DNA of 64,000 nt from Toxonevra muliebris (lineage: Eukaryota > Arthropoda > Insecta > Diptera > Pallopteridae): contig OY829328.1 of NCBI GenBank assembly GCA_963691655.1, positions 87,486,400 through 87,550,399 of the forward strand, given 5' to 3'. Every line of letters begins with the position of its first letter. The first letter of the stretch is position 1. The notes beneath the pieces were generated by a model. The model worked only from the letters and a program-made list of their open reading frames with translations. It made no database searches and was not told the origin of the DNA. Positions 38,463 to 49,800 of the stretch are shown here, one piece after another. Position numbers and translations under genes: made by a program.

Positions 38463-41096
38463 CTGAGAGAGAAAGAAGAAAGAAAGAATCTTCTATCAAA
38501 GCAATTGCATAGCAAAATACTCAAACAATTTTTCGGTGTACTCCCATTTAACTCATTTCAGGGCAGGGAGCAGGTATCGAATAGAGGTTTTCACATGATA
38601 TTTGAAAAAGTAATCATCTTATTTTTAAAACCTTGATGTATACAGGTTTCCTTCTGTCACTTTTTGTAATACTGAATTCAAAAATGCAAAATTTAAAATT
38701 GCGTACTTAAAAACTCATTCAAGACAGTTTTTTTTTGATTTACTTGGAAGTAAACATTCTAAATTCTTACAAAAATCAATTGGGCTTGGTTGAGAGATAG
38801 TGAAAGAAAGTTATTTCAAATTCTTTTACTATTTCCCCACTGGGTATACACATACATAAAATATACGCACACACATACAAACTCAAACTGTGGCAACATA
38901 AAATTTTATACGTGGCAACATAAAAAAACAACAACAACAACCAAATACAACGAACTGAGAACCCTCACGATGAAAAATAAGAACCTGAAGGAGCAGCAAA
39001 AAAATTTGTTGCAAGGCAATCATCGCTGATGAAACGGTGAATTTCAAGGAAGGAAAAACCTGAAGAAAAACACAAAATACATAGAAATCTAATTGAAGTA
39101 AAAGTGTGCAGGGAAAAATTGCAAAGTAGGTACTAGGACCGGGAAAAAGAAGAAAGTAAATAAGTAGGTAACCAACAAAAAAGGTGAAAATCATGAAAAT
39201 CACCAATTTATGATCAAGAAAGAAGGTTTCTTGCGGCAACAGCAAACAAACCAAACAAAAATCCAACAAAGCACGGAAAATGCTTAGTAGAAAAAATTAT
39301 TATGATTATATACCTGCATACACTAAAATTGGCACACATTAACGTGTTTCAAAGCAATGCTATGATATGCAAAAGTTTTGAGAATCATCGCGTGAGCGAA
39401 AGGGTTAAACGGAAAGAGAAAGTTAAAATGAAAATGGAATGATAAACAAAATGAATGAGAAAATATTGAATTTTAATTTTAAAAACACAAATTTGAATTT
39501 AAACAACAAAATATACATGTGCAGCGAAAAACAATAATAAAAGCAGGAAAAAAAGCCTTTTTACTTAACAGCTTAATTTATTTACGCCTAAAATTATGCA
39601 AAGCTTATTAATTAAAAGTGGGTGTTAAATCAACACACTCACAGCAATAGCAATGATAATACAGGCACACACATTCATAAATATAGGAGAATGCTTGCAT
39701 ACCTACATAGCTATATATATATACCTGTCAAATATATGCATAATACGCAAATGTCAATAGGGATATTAACTATGTACCATTTTGAAATTTATGCCCGCAT
39801 TTAGTAGGTCACCAAATAAATATTTCATATAGTATACTTATATATATATAAACTCCTAAGTACATTTGTATGTATGTGTGTATAGCAATGTATGTATAAT
39901 ATTTATAGGTATATACTTAAATATTTATCTATGCAAAGTTAGTGAAAATTTATTATGGAAAATTTACGTAAACGCATTACAGTATTGCCATGTAGATAGA
40001 TTTTTTGAATCCATGCGGATTTTTGCATTTAAAAAAAAAATATTTAGTTTTTCATATGGACTTGAAGAAAATATTGCTTGTTCATAAAGGAGACCAGTTT
40101 TAATTTTAACTCAAAACAAATACACAAATAAATTATACACAAAATGAGAGACGGCGTATAAAATAAACTTCAATATAAATCACGATCAGCACATAAAGAT
40201 TGGACAACAACAAGAGAGAGAACGTGAGAGGATTGGATGCGTTTGTCATCTGGCAAAGGTGGAAGAGAAGAAGAATAACAAAGAAATAGCCAAAAAAGAG
40301 AGCAGCCATTTAAATAGTACATTGAAGGCAATACTAAGAAACTGATGTTAAAATAAATAAATATCAGAAGGATATTTCAGATAAAGGCAAGGTTTAGGTC
40401 CAGTTCGAATTTAATTTGTTTTCCGTCTTCATATGTTACCAAAAATGTATAAGTACACCAAAAAAAATTTGCTATCCCATAAGTTAAGTGTAAAATCGAC
40501 AGATCACCGGTGCTGCAACTATCCAACTATTTCGTTAAGTTATATCATCAAAACTAAATAATTTCATTACTTATGCATAAAATTATACTTGATATTACAT
40601 TGGAAATATATAGGTTTCTTTACTCTTAAATAAACATATAGAACGCCCTACTGTCCTTCCACTCACTTCCGACGAGAAAAATCTAATTTAACTAAAATGC
40701 TAAAAGACAAATTAAAATAATTAAATTACAATACCATCAACACCAGTGAGAAAGAGAGAGATAGAAAGAAAGAGATTGCAATGAGCCATTACGACCTTTG
40801 CATGACTTCGCACAATGCTCACAAAGTCAATACTAAAAACAGCAAGAGGTGAAGCTAAACAATTTTAACATAGGGGGAGGCAAAAAAAAAAAGAAAAAAA
40901 CAAAAAACTCATGGAGAGGAAACCATAGTAAACTTTTTACAACATTTTAAAGGAGAGTGTTGAGCAAGTAAAAGAGAGAGCGAAAGAAAGAAAGAGAATA
41001 CACAAAACTCAATGTAGTATCAGCATAAAAAAGCTTTTCATCTATAAAAGTAAATAAATGTGAGCAAGTGAATGTCTTTTAAAATTACCTAAAGGA

Positions 41097-41224
41097 AGAG
41101 AGAGAGAGAGAGAGCGCACGAAAGTATGCAATTTTTCAGTCACTCTTCGTTTCAAGTTTGTTGTTTCACCAACTAATGTTTGTCCAAATCACGCGCTCTC
41201 TCTCTCTCTTTTCTCTCTCTCTCT
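41097..41224. repeat. GA and CT microsatellites in inverted arrangement
   Basis: A GA run (41097-41114) and a CT run (41195-41224) lie about 80 bp apart in opposite orientation and could pair in a single strand. This is just left of the Tc1 element. Confidence 0.8.
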
Positions 41225-41705
41225 TGTCATGTGCAACAGTGCTTAACATCATTTCATTTTAAATTTCTACTGCGCTGATATGTACACCCCAAGCCAATAA
41301 AAACGTATCACTGTGTTAATTTTAAGGCTTGCTACTTTATACTCATAAATAATGGAAAGATTTTATTATTAACAATGGAGAGGAAAGATCGGTTTTTAGA
41401 ACAGGTGAGTTTCCAAAATCGGTTCGATATTGATAGAAAATTGCAATTATATATACTAGCGTTATGGCCCGACAACTCACACAAATGGTTATAAATACAT
41501 AACTAACTGACAAAAAAGAAAAACTTTTCTGGCCACTTCAATGGGGAAGAAAAAACTCTACTTGAAATGAAAGGGAATTGAAATTTTTTAAGATATGCCA
41601 TAATAGGTTTACTTTTTAGGATTTGCCAATTGATGCGATTTTTTTTTTGGCACAGAGTGTTCTTTCTACAACTACATTAATTTACTACATAAAATCTCGG
41701 ATATA

Positions 41706-43014
41706 CAGTGCCGGTCTTATCATTTGCAACTAAAATCACTTGTACTTTAAATGGCTTCTTAAGTTCACTAAAATAATTTTTATCAAAAATCTTTTTTATT
41801 CAAATCAAAGTGTATTTATTGCCATTTATTATAAAGAATTAAAAGTACAAAATTATGTTGCAAATAAAAAAAGAAGGAAGTCATATTACATTAAAGTCTG
41901 AATTGAAGAGGTCAAAACATTTGCAACTAGAAAAAGTTAATGTGAATATTGAAGAAAAATCGAAAATTTTTTCAAGACTTTGTCCCATATCCATATTAGC
42001 AATCGCTGTTGCACGTCTTCGTGGCATTGGCTCTATTAAATGTTTCATCTGATCGATTCGAACTCGCTTCCATTACTTTTAAACATCTTCATAGGGATCC
42101 TCCAGTTTCTTAAACGTATTCGTGCCAATTTTACGCTTCACGAGCATGCAATGTCTTTCAATTGGGCTTAGATTGAAAGGGGGATAAATAGTTTATCCCA
42201 AAACGAAATTTCGATAAAATATTCAATGCATAAGTTGACGATTTCGCGAATTGTTAACAGCGGTATCGTTGATCTGCGTCATAAAGGCCTCGCAAAGAAA
42301 CGTGTAGAAAAACTAACGAAATCACAAAATTGATGAAAGCGAATCAGAAAGTGGAACAGAGACAAATAAAAAATGCACTTCAGTTGAATATATGAGAGGC
42401 TGAGAGGAAAAGTGGTATAACTTCTACGTTCAGAAAAAAGTGGAATAATTTTATTTAAGAGCAAAAGCAAAACGAAATATGTTCAGAGCAAAAGTGAAAC
42501 GAAATATGTTCAGAGCAAAAGTGAAACGAAATATGTTCAGAGCGAAAACGGAATCAAAAACTATGCTGCTCTTGCTCTGAAAGAATTGTTATACCATTTT
42601 AGCTCTTACTTTTAAGGCGTATCATTTTCACTCTAAACCTTATTACTTATGCCATTCTTGCACTGACACACTAAATTATTTCACTTTTGCTCTTATATAA
42701 ATTTTTGCCCGCTTTTTCTCTCAGCCTGTGATATCATCATCGACCATCAAGCGACGACCCAAAAAAAGTGGATTAAGCGCATACAATATTGTCGAAAAAA
42801 GTATTTACTCGCTTAACTCATTTAAAATTCTCTCATAAATACAAAAACTGGACTTTTCCACAGTTGAAAAACGTTTTGTTGTTAGATGAGAGCAAAATTA
42901 ACATGTACACTTTGTTTTGAATAAAAAACATTTTTGATAAAATTTATTTTAGTGAACTTAAGCTGCCATTTAAAGTACAAGTGATTTTAGTTGCAAATGA
43001 TATGACCGGCACTG
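41706..43014. mobile_element. Tc1-type transposon, rearranged and inactive
   Basis: A 1,309-bp element with 109-bp terminal inverted repeats (41706-41814 and 42906-43014, starting CAGTGCCGGTC). I count about six mismatches. TA flanks lie at 41704-41705 and 43015-43016. Transposase remains are scrambled. On +, HTH-like ISRIVNSGIVDLRHKG (about 42240-42288) and KLMKANQKVEQRQIKNALQL (about 42330-42390) are followed by SSSTIKRRPKKSGLSAY and then KNWTFPQLKNVLLLDESK, which includes the first catalytic Asp. The C-terminal part, YPPFNLSPIERHCML through MPRRRATAIANMDMG, lies on the opposite strand at about 42185-41985. Stops and frameshifts interrupt it, and the middle with the second catalytic Asp is missing. 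Confidence 0.9.
42396..42728. mobile_element. Non-autonomous element nested inside the Tc1 transposase remnant
   Basis: The ends are inverted: GAGGCTGAGAGGAAAAGTGG at the left and GCTTTTTCTCTCAGCCTG at the right. Further inside, AAGAGCAAAAG is also mirrored. It separates two parts of the Tc1 transposase that read QLNI and VISSSTIKRR, so it inserted after the Tc1 copy. A possible TGA target duplication flanks it. Near its left side is a 27-bp tandem repeat, three copies at 42460-42540 (AGCAAAAGTGAAACGAAATA core). No coding is seen. Confidence 0.6.
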
Positions 43015-44589
43015 TATGTATGCGTGTGGTGCTCTCCTTTACTATATTGTTGTTGTGGTTCTTTGAGCTCTACATTCCTGCTGCTTTTGCTGTTCTGCTC
43101 CTCTTGCTTAGTCGCTCTCTCTGATGCTTGGTATAGTTGTACTACATACTTGTAAAGCTTTTATTACAACAAAATACCGTTATCATGTCGAGACTATGTC
43201 ATTATTCTTATTTGTTATTACGTATAAATTATTTATTTTGTCATTCAACAAGGCAAAAACAAAAGAAAATGAAAAAGAGGAGGCGATGAAAAAGCAGGCA
43301 CTAACACAAATATAAAAAAAGCTCTCCATATCCCCGAAAAATATGCACAATCTTGATTTAGTTAAAAATTGTATGTTTGCTTTTTTTTTATTTTTTTTTT
43401 ATTTTCGCCATACAAACTACAAACAACAGTTATTTTGATTTTTATTTGAAAACAAAATTGCAGCAAAACATATATTTCATTTTTACAAGCTATGAAATTG
43501 TGTTACTTTTGTAATTTAAATTACAAATGAAAAAATTCTTTTGTATAGTTTTGTATTTCATTAACAGATTTTGTTCGCGCTTTATCGTGCAAATATGTTG
43601 AATATTTTTAAAATTTTTCCATTGCATTTTTTTTTTTTTTTTGTTATCGTAGATTGTTGTTCCTGCTGTGGCATTTTAATGAGTTAATGCGAGCGAGCAC
43701 AAACAAAAAATGAAAAAAAGGACGGAAAAAGGACATGAAAATTGCAGCAAACACTTTGCAAATCATTGAACTCTGATTCTGGTTTCAGATTCGGTTTTTC
43801 CATTCCGTTCATTCGTTCGTCGGTTGTTTCATTTCGTTAGTTGCATCCACGTTCATTTGTTCGTTCATTCGTTCGTCGTCGAATGTAAACAGCAAAAGCT
43901 CAATATGCTAATATTTAAAATGGAGTATAATATCAACAACTCAACTAAACTGCGTGGCATATGGCATTTTAAACTTATTAAATAAATACGTAAAACTTAT
44001 GCTAGCACTAGCACCTACACACAAACATTATATAAATATATCGATATAAATTTAAATTAATTTTTTATATTAATAAGGGGTGAAAGTTGAAGAAAAATTA
44101 TCCAAAACATTTTAGAATATATACATGAGGGAAATACCTAACAGGAAGTTTCTACTGGGCATAAAAATTGTAAACGAAAGCGCGAGGCAACAGAGGTACG
44201 GGGTGAGAGTATCACTTTATAAGAAATAATTCTATTTGTGCTCTCAGCAAACCAAGTGTTCAACTAAAGCAGCTCTGATTTTTGAGAGGCCTTTACTTAT
44301 TTATAGTGTATGTTTATACAAGGTGAAGTTACCAGCAACTCATTCTTCTTCTTTCTTTGTGGTCAATATCATTGGCTGTCAAAATCATTGTTTACTTTTC
44401 ATTGTTTGTTTGCTTTTTCTCCATTTTGACATTCACTGCATACCGCCATTATGGCAACGTGTTGTTATTGTCTTGTTGTACGGCTGATCTTGACATTTAA
44501 TGGTATCCGACGCAGCAACAAAGATGTGTTTTTTTGCCAGGGTGAAATTGTTATAATCTTGCTATCACTTTATATAAAATTTCACCATG

Positions 44590-46300
44590 GTGTGTGCATT
44601 TGAACCAGCGATGCCAACTTGGGATTAATCCCCCGATTTGTGGGGAATTTCACTTAGTACGGGGAATCGGGGAATGAGCTGTTTTTTGTGGGGAATTCGA
44701 AACCGTTCAGCTTTTAGTAAATAAAGTCGGTAGTATATTTTTTGTCAAATTTTATGAAATGAAAATCGTTTAACTTTTGCAATATTTCATATTTTAGGTC
44801 TTATAACCTTCATCTCTTCTTAAGAGGGCCCTACACTTTCTTGGTTTGGAGAAATCGATTTTTGAAAATGTGTAATTTGAAAGTATTATATTTCAGAAGT
44901 ATTTTGTAAAAATTTCAGAGAGATACTCGAATTGCTTTCGTAGATATAGACCCTTATAGCGGCGAGTGTCAGTTAGGCTAAAACAGTCGCGCAGCGTTTC
45001 GGTTTCCCTTTCGGCCGTTCTAAAATGCTTAGCTATGCCTTCGTCCAGCACCTCCTGATTAATGATTAATAACTCCAGGCTGCGATTACATCGGTCACCG
45101 ATCTGTGCGTTATGCAGATGCGCCTCTCGGTCGTATTGGGCAGGAGGAAAGTCCGTTGGGGTTTGTCGATATATTTAAAATTCGTAGATATATTTAAAAA
45201 CAGATAGCCAAAACTTTGAACCCGTTCTTCTCAAAACAAGGTTTTTGCCATTGACACGTACAGTTTAAAATTTAAATATGTTTTTCTATATAACAATGGC
45301 TCCAGGACATAATAGAAAAAAAGTTTGGTTAATTTTTTGTTCAATTTGCAACGTTGTACTTTCGAAAAAAGTCCAATTTCTGATAAAACTAATTTTGGCT
45401 GTCAGCCATTTCGTGAATTATCGGTCAAACAAAATAATAGTAGTATATCCTAAGACCATAGTTATAATTTTTCTAAAGGTTTTTTTAGACCTTCCAGTGT
45501 ACCGCATTCGTGCGATGATGATTTTCAAAACGTCCCCCACTAAGCTTAAAAAAAAAAATCTTGTATACAATTTTTTCTTATATTTGAAGTCTTTAAATAT
45601 ATGTAGTAATGGGAGAGATTTGGCCCCGATCGGGCTCAAACTTACACAAAGTTTAGCCTTATTGAGTAGTAGTTACTACACCAAATTTGAACGCAGTCAA
45701 AAATTCGCCGATTGGAGGGCGGTAGAATTTATACATTTTGGTCAAACAGTTCCAGTTTTGGATCCATGTAACTAATCACCTATTGCAATTGGAAATTTTT
45801 ATCGAACACATTTATTAATGTGACCATTTTTTTTTTTTTAATCGAAAATAGTTTTGACTTTTTCTTTCAAAAGGAAACATTTTTTAGTAAAAATTGAATT
45901 AAATTCAATTGTTAGGCTTTAAATGAACAATGATGCCAGAAGAATTTCAAAAAGTTCATAGAACTAGCAGATCAAACGTTTGTTTCGGAACCAGTTACGG
46001 TTCCTCATCAGTAATCTTTGTCCATCTCCTTTTTGTTTTTCGTTTTTAAGAAAGCCAATGTATTTTATGTATTTTCCTTTGAGAACTTTGAGTGTTTATC
46101 TATCAAAATGAACGTCGAATAACTCGGTACACCGGATTTATTTGAGCTTACTACTATCCTACCAGTTTGCATTAAATAACCTTGATCAATTTTAAACGTG
46201 TCTAGCTGTAATAATATAAAATTATACCGATGCGGGGAATTTGATTGAAAATCGGGGAATTTCTCGAAGGTTATCGGGGAGATAGAATAAATTAGTTGAA
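44590..46300. repeat. Possible split repeat with GGGGAAT blocks around a 1.5-kb insert
   Basis: At 44636-44705 there are several GGGGAAT blocks (GTGGGGAATTTCACTTAG, CGGGGAATCGGGGAATGAGC). Similar blocks return at 46233-46281 (GCGGGGAATTTGATTG, ATCGGGGAATTTCTCG). The 1.5 kb between has the feel of a non-coding transposon interior. A 165-codon open frame inside it (45278-45775) is not recognisable. I cannot define the ends. Confidence 0.3.
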
Positions 46301-47689
46301 GATTATTTTACAATGGATCATTACAGAAACGATTGTGTGGGGCAACAGAGCGGAAAAACTAGTGAGAGTATAATTCGAAAAGAATAATTTAATCACAAAA
46401 TGAATGGATCACTTCGTGAAGTATCTACGATTTCTGTGAAGCGTTCGATTACTAAATAATTTTGTTTACCTTCGTCGCAGAATTTCAGAAGAGCTAAAGA
46501 CACATTTTTTGCATGTGACAAAATCAAATCTCTTATGACTTATTACGCAAGGGAATCGGGTATTATAAATTGCGCAACTATAAGCAGAAACAATACAAAT
46601 TTTAAATTAATGTTTTGAAGTCTTTCATTTGTCTCACTGGGTCTCACTCAGTTCCCGTCTTCTATATTGAATACATCATTTACTTTTATTGAGTGGAATG
46701 AAAATATATTAAAAATTTTTAGCTGTTATTTTATTTAGTAGTTAATCATCAACAGTTTTATTTCCTTCACATAAATATCTTAAACAACATTATTTTCTTT
46801 TAAAATCCAATCACATGGAATAAATAATAAATGAAAAAAGGAAAATGAAACAAAAAGAAAATTAATCTTCCTGATAACTAAAAGTCGATTTAATAACAAC
46901 CTAAAAACTTAATTTTTACATAGCTTGTCATATACTTAAAACTACCAAAACAAAAAAAAAAAACATACATAGAGAAGTTAAAACTTTCTCAAAAACATGT
47001 CCATTTGCAATTTTAATGTTCTGCCTAAAAATAAGAAATATATACAAAAAAAAAAGAATAAAATGCAGAAACACGTACCTAGTAACTTTTATTGATATTT
47101 CAATTTAAACTACAATTTTCACAACTCTTAACAACAATACATGAAATTTAACTTAAAAAGTTTCTGTGCAATTTTGTTTTTGTATACATTTTCAAAACGG
47201 AAACGAACATTTTCATCATAGCCCAAAGGAAATATTTCCACTTCACTTTATATTTTACTTTTGCACAACGTTCTTGTATTACGTCGTTAGCAGTGGAGAA
47301 ACGTTGAGAATGGATGTTGGAGCGGAAGGAAAAAAGTAGCTAGGAAAATGTTGCCAAAATATCCCCATGTAGTAGAGAAAATTGTCCTTAGAAAATGCGC
47401 CTACTAAATTTCTATTAATTTTACGAAAAGAAAACCAAAATATTGCAAATAGAAAAATAGCTACGGAAAAAATGTTAGAAAGAAAAAGTAATAGCAGCAA
47501 AGACTTTAGTGGTATCCTACTACGTACGAGAGCTTATAAGAGAACAAATTCTTATGGTGTATGCTAAGAGTGGACTCATTATTGTGTCGGGCCCACTGTT
47601 GCAAATTTAATAGTTTCCCCAACTTACTAATGAATTCTACAATCTGGCAGTTTTTAACTAATTTAGCTTTTCTTGTGCTGCACTGGTCC

Positions 47690-47890
47690 TGCCAGAACCA
47701 ATGGTGATCTCACACTATTTTATTCTGAGGGTAAAGGTCGGCGAGATCAATCGAATGGTTATATTTTCTGATTATAATTGGCTTGCTGCCATTTCCTTTG
47801 CACTTCTTTGCTTAGAAGAGAGAAAGACGCCGGATCATTTCCTATGTGTCTGCCCTGCTTTCTCTTGAATCAGGTTTGCCACTGATTTGT
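47690..47890 (+). pseudogene. Possible LINE C-terminal remnant
   Basis: In one + frame the sequence reads LEERKTPDHFLCVCPAFS (about 47811-47866). This resembles the E-x-x-x-H-F-L-C-x-C-P block that ends many insect LINE polyproteins. Surrounding frames are broken. The call rests on this one motif. Confidence 0.4.
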
Positions 47891-48469
47891 TAGGCGTTTG
47901 TATTTATATATGAATGAAAAAATTTCACGTTAGCTTGACATTTCATTTTCTAGATTTTAAGATACTTAAAAATCTTGACATCACTTACAAAAGTTAAAAA
48001 TCCACTCCGCTTCTAATGAATCAATGCAACTTGCATTGAAAAGAGTAGTGCCACGTTCTCTTTTATGTTTTTTTTTTTTTTTGGACAGATGTATTATATT
48101 GCGACGATATTTTATATTAATGGGCACACCACACAGAGATACAAAACTAGCGCAAGCATTGCATAAAATGGAAAGGAAAATTGAGGTTGGGTAGAGAAGA
48201 AGCTGAAGTAAATAGAGAGGGAGGTTATTGGCAGATATCTAGAGAGAAAGAGCGCATAAAATATGCTACTATAGAGAGTGAGTGCATGAGGAAGGGACAA
48301 TGTAGGCTTTAGGTGGGTTAACAACGACAGCAACACAGTTTTTTCATGTGCCAGAAGAAAAAACCTAAAAGAAGAAAACTGCCACCCGCACGTTACTACT
48401 AAAAACACAAATGCTTTGAAAAGCTTGAGTACATACCATCAACGGTGAAAAAATGAGTGAAAAAAGAAA

Positions 48470-49006
48470 GAGAGAGAGAGAGAGAGAGAGCATAGGTAAA
48501 AAGAGGGAACGAGTGCAAACGGTGGTGTATGTGAATGTAAGGCTATATTCTGTGAAGCTTATGAGAGTTTAAGTAATTGAAGATGTTAAAAGCTTAAATA
48601 ATACATTTCATTTTGACTTTAGTATTAAAAAATTTGTGTACTACATTGATAGTTTTCTGGTATGTACGACGAATGGTAGCAAATGCAGGGATGCCAAGTT
48701 ACTGAAATACTTGCAATATTATTAACTGAAAATGAAGTAAACAGATGAGCTCGTAAGTAGTAGACAAATAAAGCTTCAAACAAATAACGTTAGTGAAGTA
48801 AATAATTTTGTGTTGTTTATTTAATATTTTCTTGAGTTTTCTAAGTTTGTTTTGAGTTATTACAAAACTTAAAAACCCTCAAGTTAGCAACCCTAATCCC
48901 GAACAAATTTGTTTGCTGACGTGTCCCCTACTATGTTACTTGACAAGCAAGAGGCAATCATCATATGAATAATATACAAAGAGAGAGTGAGAGAGAGAGA
49001 GAGAGA
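48470..49006. repeat. Two GA microsatellites
   Basis: GA runs at 48470-48490 and 48981-49006, with unremarkable AT-rich sequence between. Open frames across the second run are composition artefacts. Confidence 0.85.
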
Positions 49007-49800
49007 AGAATTCTGCTTTTTCTTTTGAATATTAAAAGCAAGAGAGAAATTGATTTCAAACCAAAGCCAAAAACACATAAGAGCAAAAGCGCATAAGAGC
49101 ATAGAAAATTAACAATATTGCGAGAGCGAGTGCATATACAAAAACAATAAAACGGATACGAGTTCAAATTTGTTTGCTCTAAGAGGAGTATTTTGTAATC
49201 GGAGTTTGTCGCTCGCTTAATTTATTTATTTTTTTACTTTGTATGAAACTTAAAAAAGTAACTAGAAATCGTAGTAAGAGGTCCATGTTTTTTAGTATGC
49301 GAAAAAAGTGTATGTTTTTCAATGTAAGCCCTAATTTGAGGGTGGTAACTTCTGATGATAATTTTAATATGCATAGGAATTTACATGCCAATGGAATTGT
49401 TTTTTCTTTTTTTTATAAGAGGTTTCACGATAGCACAACGACAGGGTTGCAATATAAAGTGTGTGCAAGTTTTAGGGGGATATTTTATTGCATTTTTGTG
49501 AAGCACTTTTTTACATTTTATTTGTAGAGAGAAAGAAAGAAATCTAAAAAGTTTGTAGTTAAAAAAATTTGATATCCAGCGACTAAGCTCCGAGAGAAAG
49601 ACTGAATCTCACACAATCTGAAATGAATTATCATATTCAATTTGTTTCATTTTTAGAGCGCAAACGAAGTCACTCTCTTATTCAAGGGCCCTTTTACATT
49701 AATCTTCTTCTATAAAATTTCTAGAAGTCACAAATGAACTGTGGTTTTGATATTAAAATATCAAAAATATGTTAAATGTGAATAAATTTGCAAGACTCAC

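Larger units (their letters stand above)
14392..49800 (-). other. mam: Large mam intron, 35.4 kb
   Basis: The donor CAG|GTGAGT is at 49801/49800 and the acceptor CAACAACAG ends at 14392. Both joined exons are in phase 0, so HGIQ joins VSAGQ directly. No nested host gene is recognised. The intron holds the 41-bp-unit arrays, an 11-bp minisatellite, a polypurine tract, two SINE copies, a piggyBac-type MITE, a Tc1 element, LINE fragments and microsatellites, listed separately. Stretches not listed are AT-rich unique-looking sequence in which I see nothing firm, among them about 19.0-20.3, 21.9-25.0, 25.5-30.0, 31.2-33.6, 36-38 and 38.5-41 kb. Confidence 0.85.

Noticed and set aside
41370..41405. 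Possible small + strand exon ending in AACAG|GTGAGT
   Set aside because: There is a donor-like sequence but no acceptor, no coding similarity and no partner exon nearby.
45278..45775. 165-codon + strand open frame
   Set aside because: It has no recognisable domain, an A/T-run-driven composition and an overlapping open frame on the other strand. It lies in probable transposon-derived non-coding sequence.
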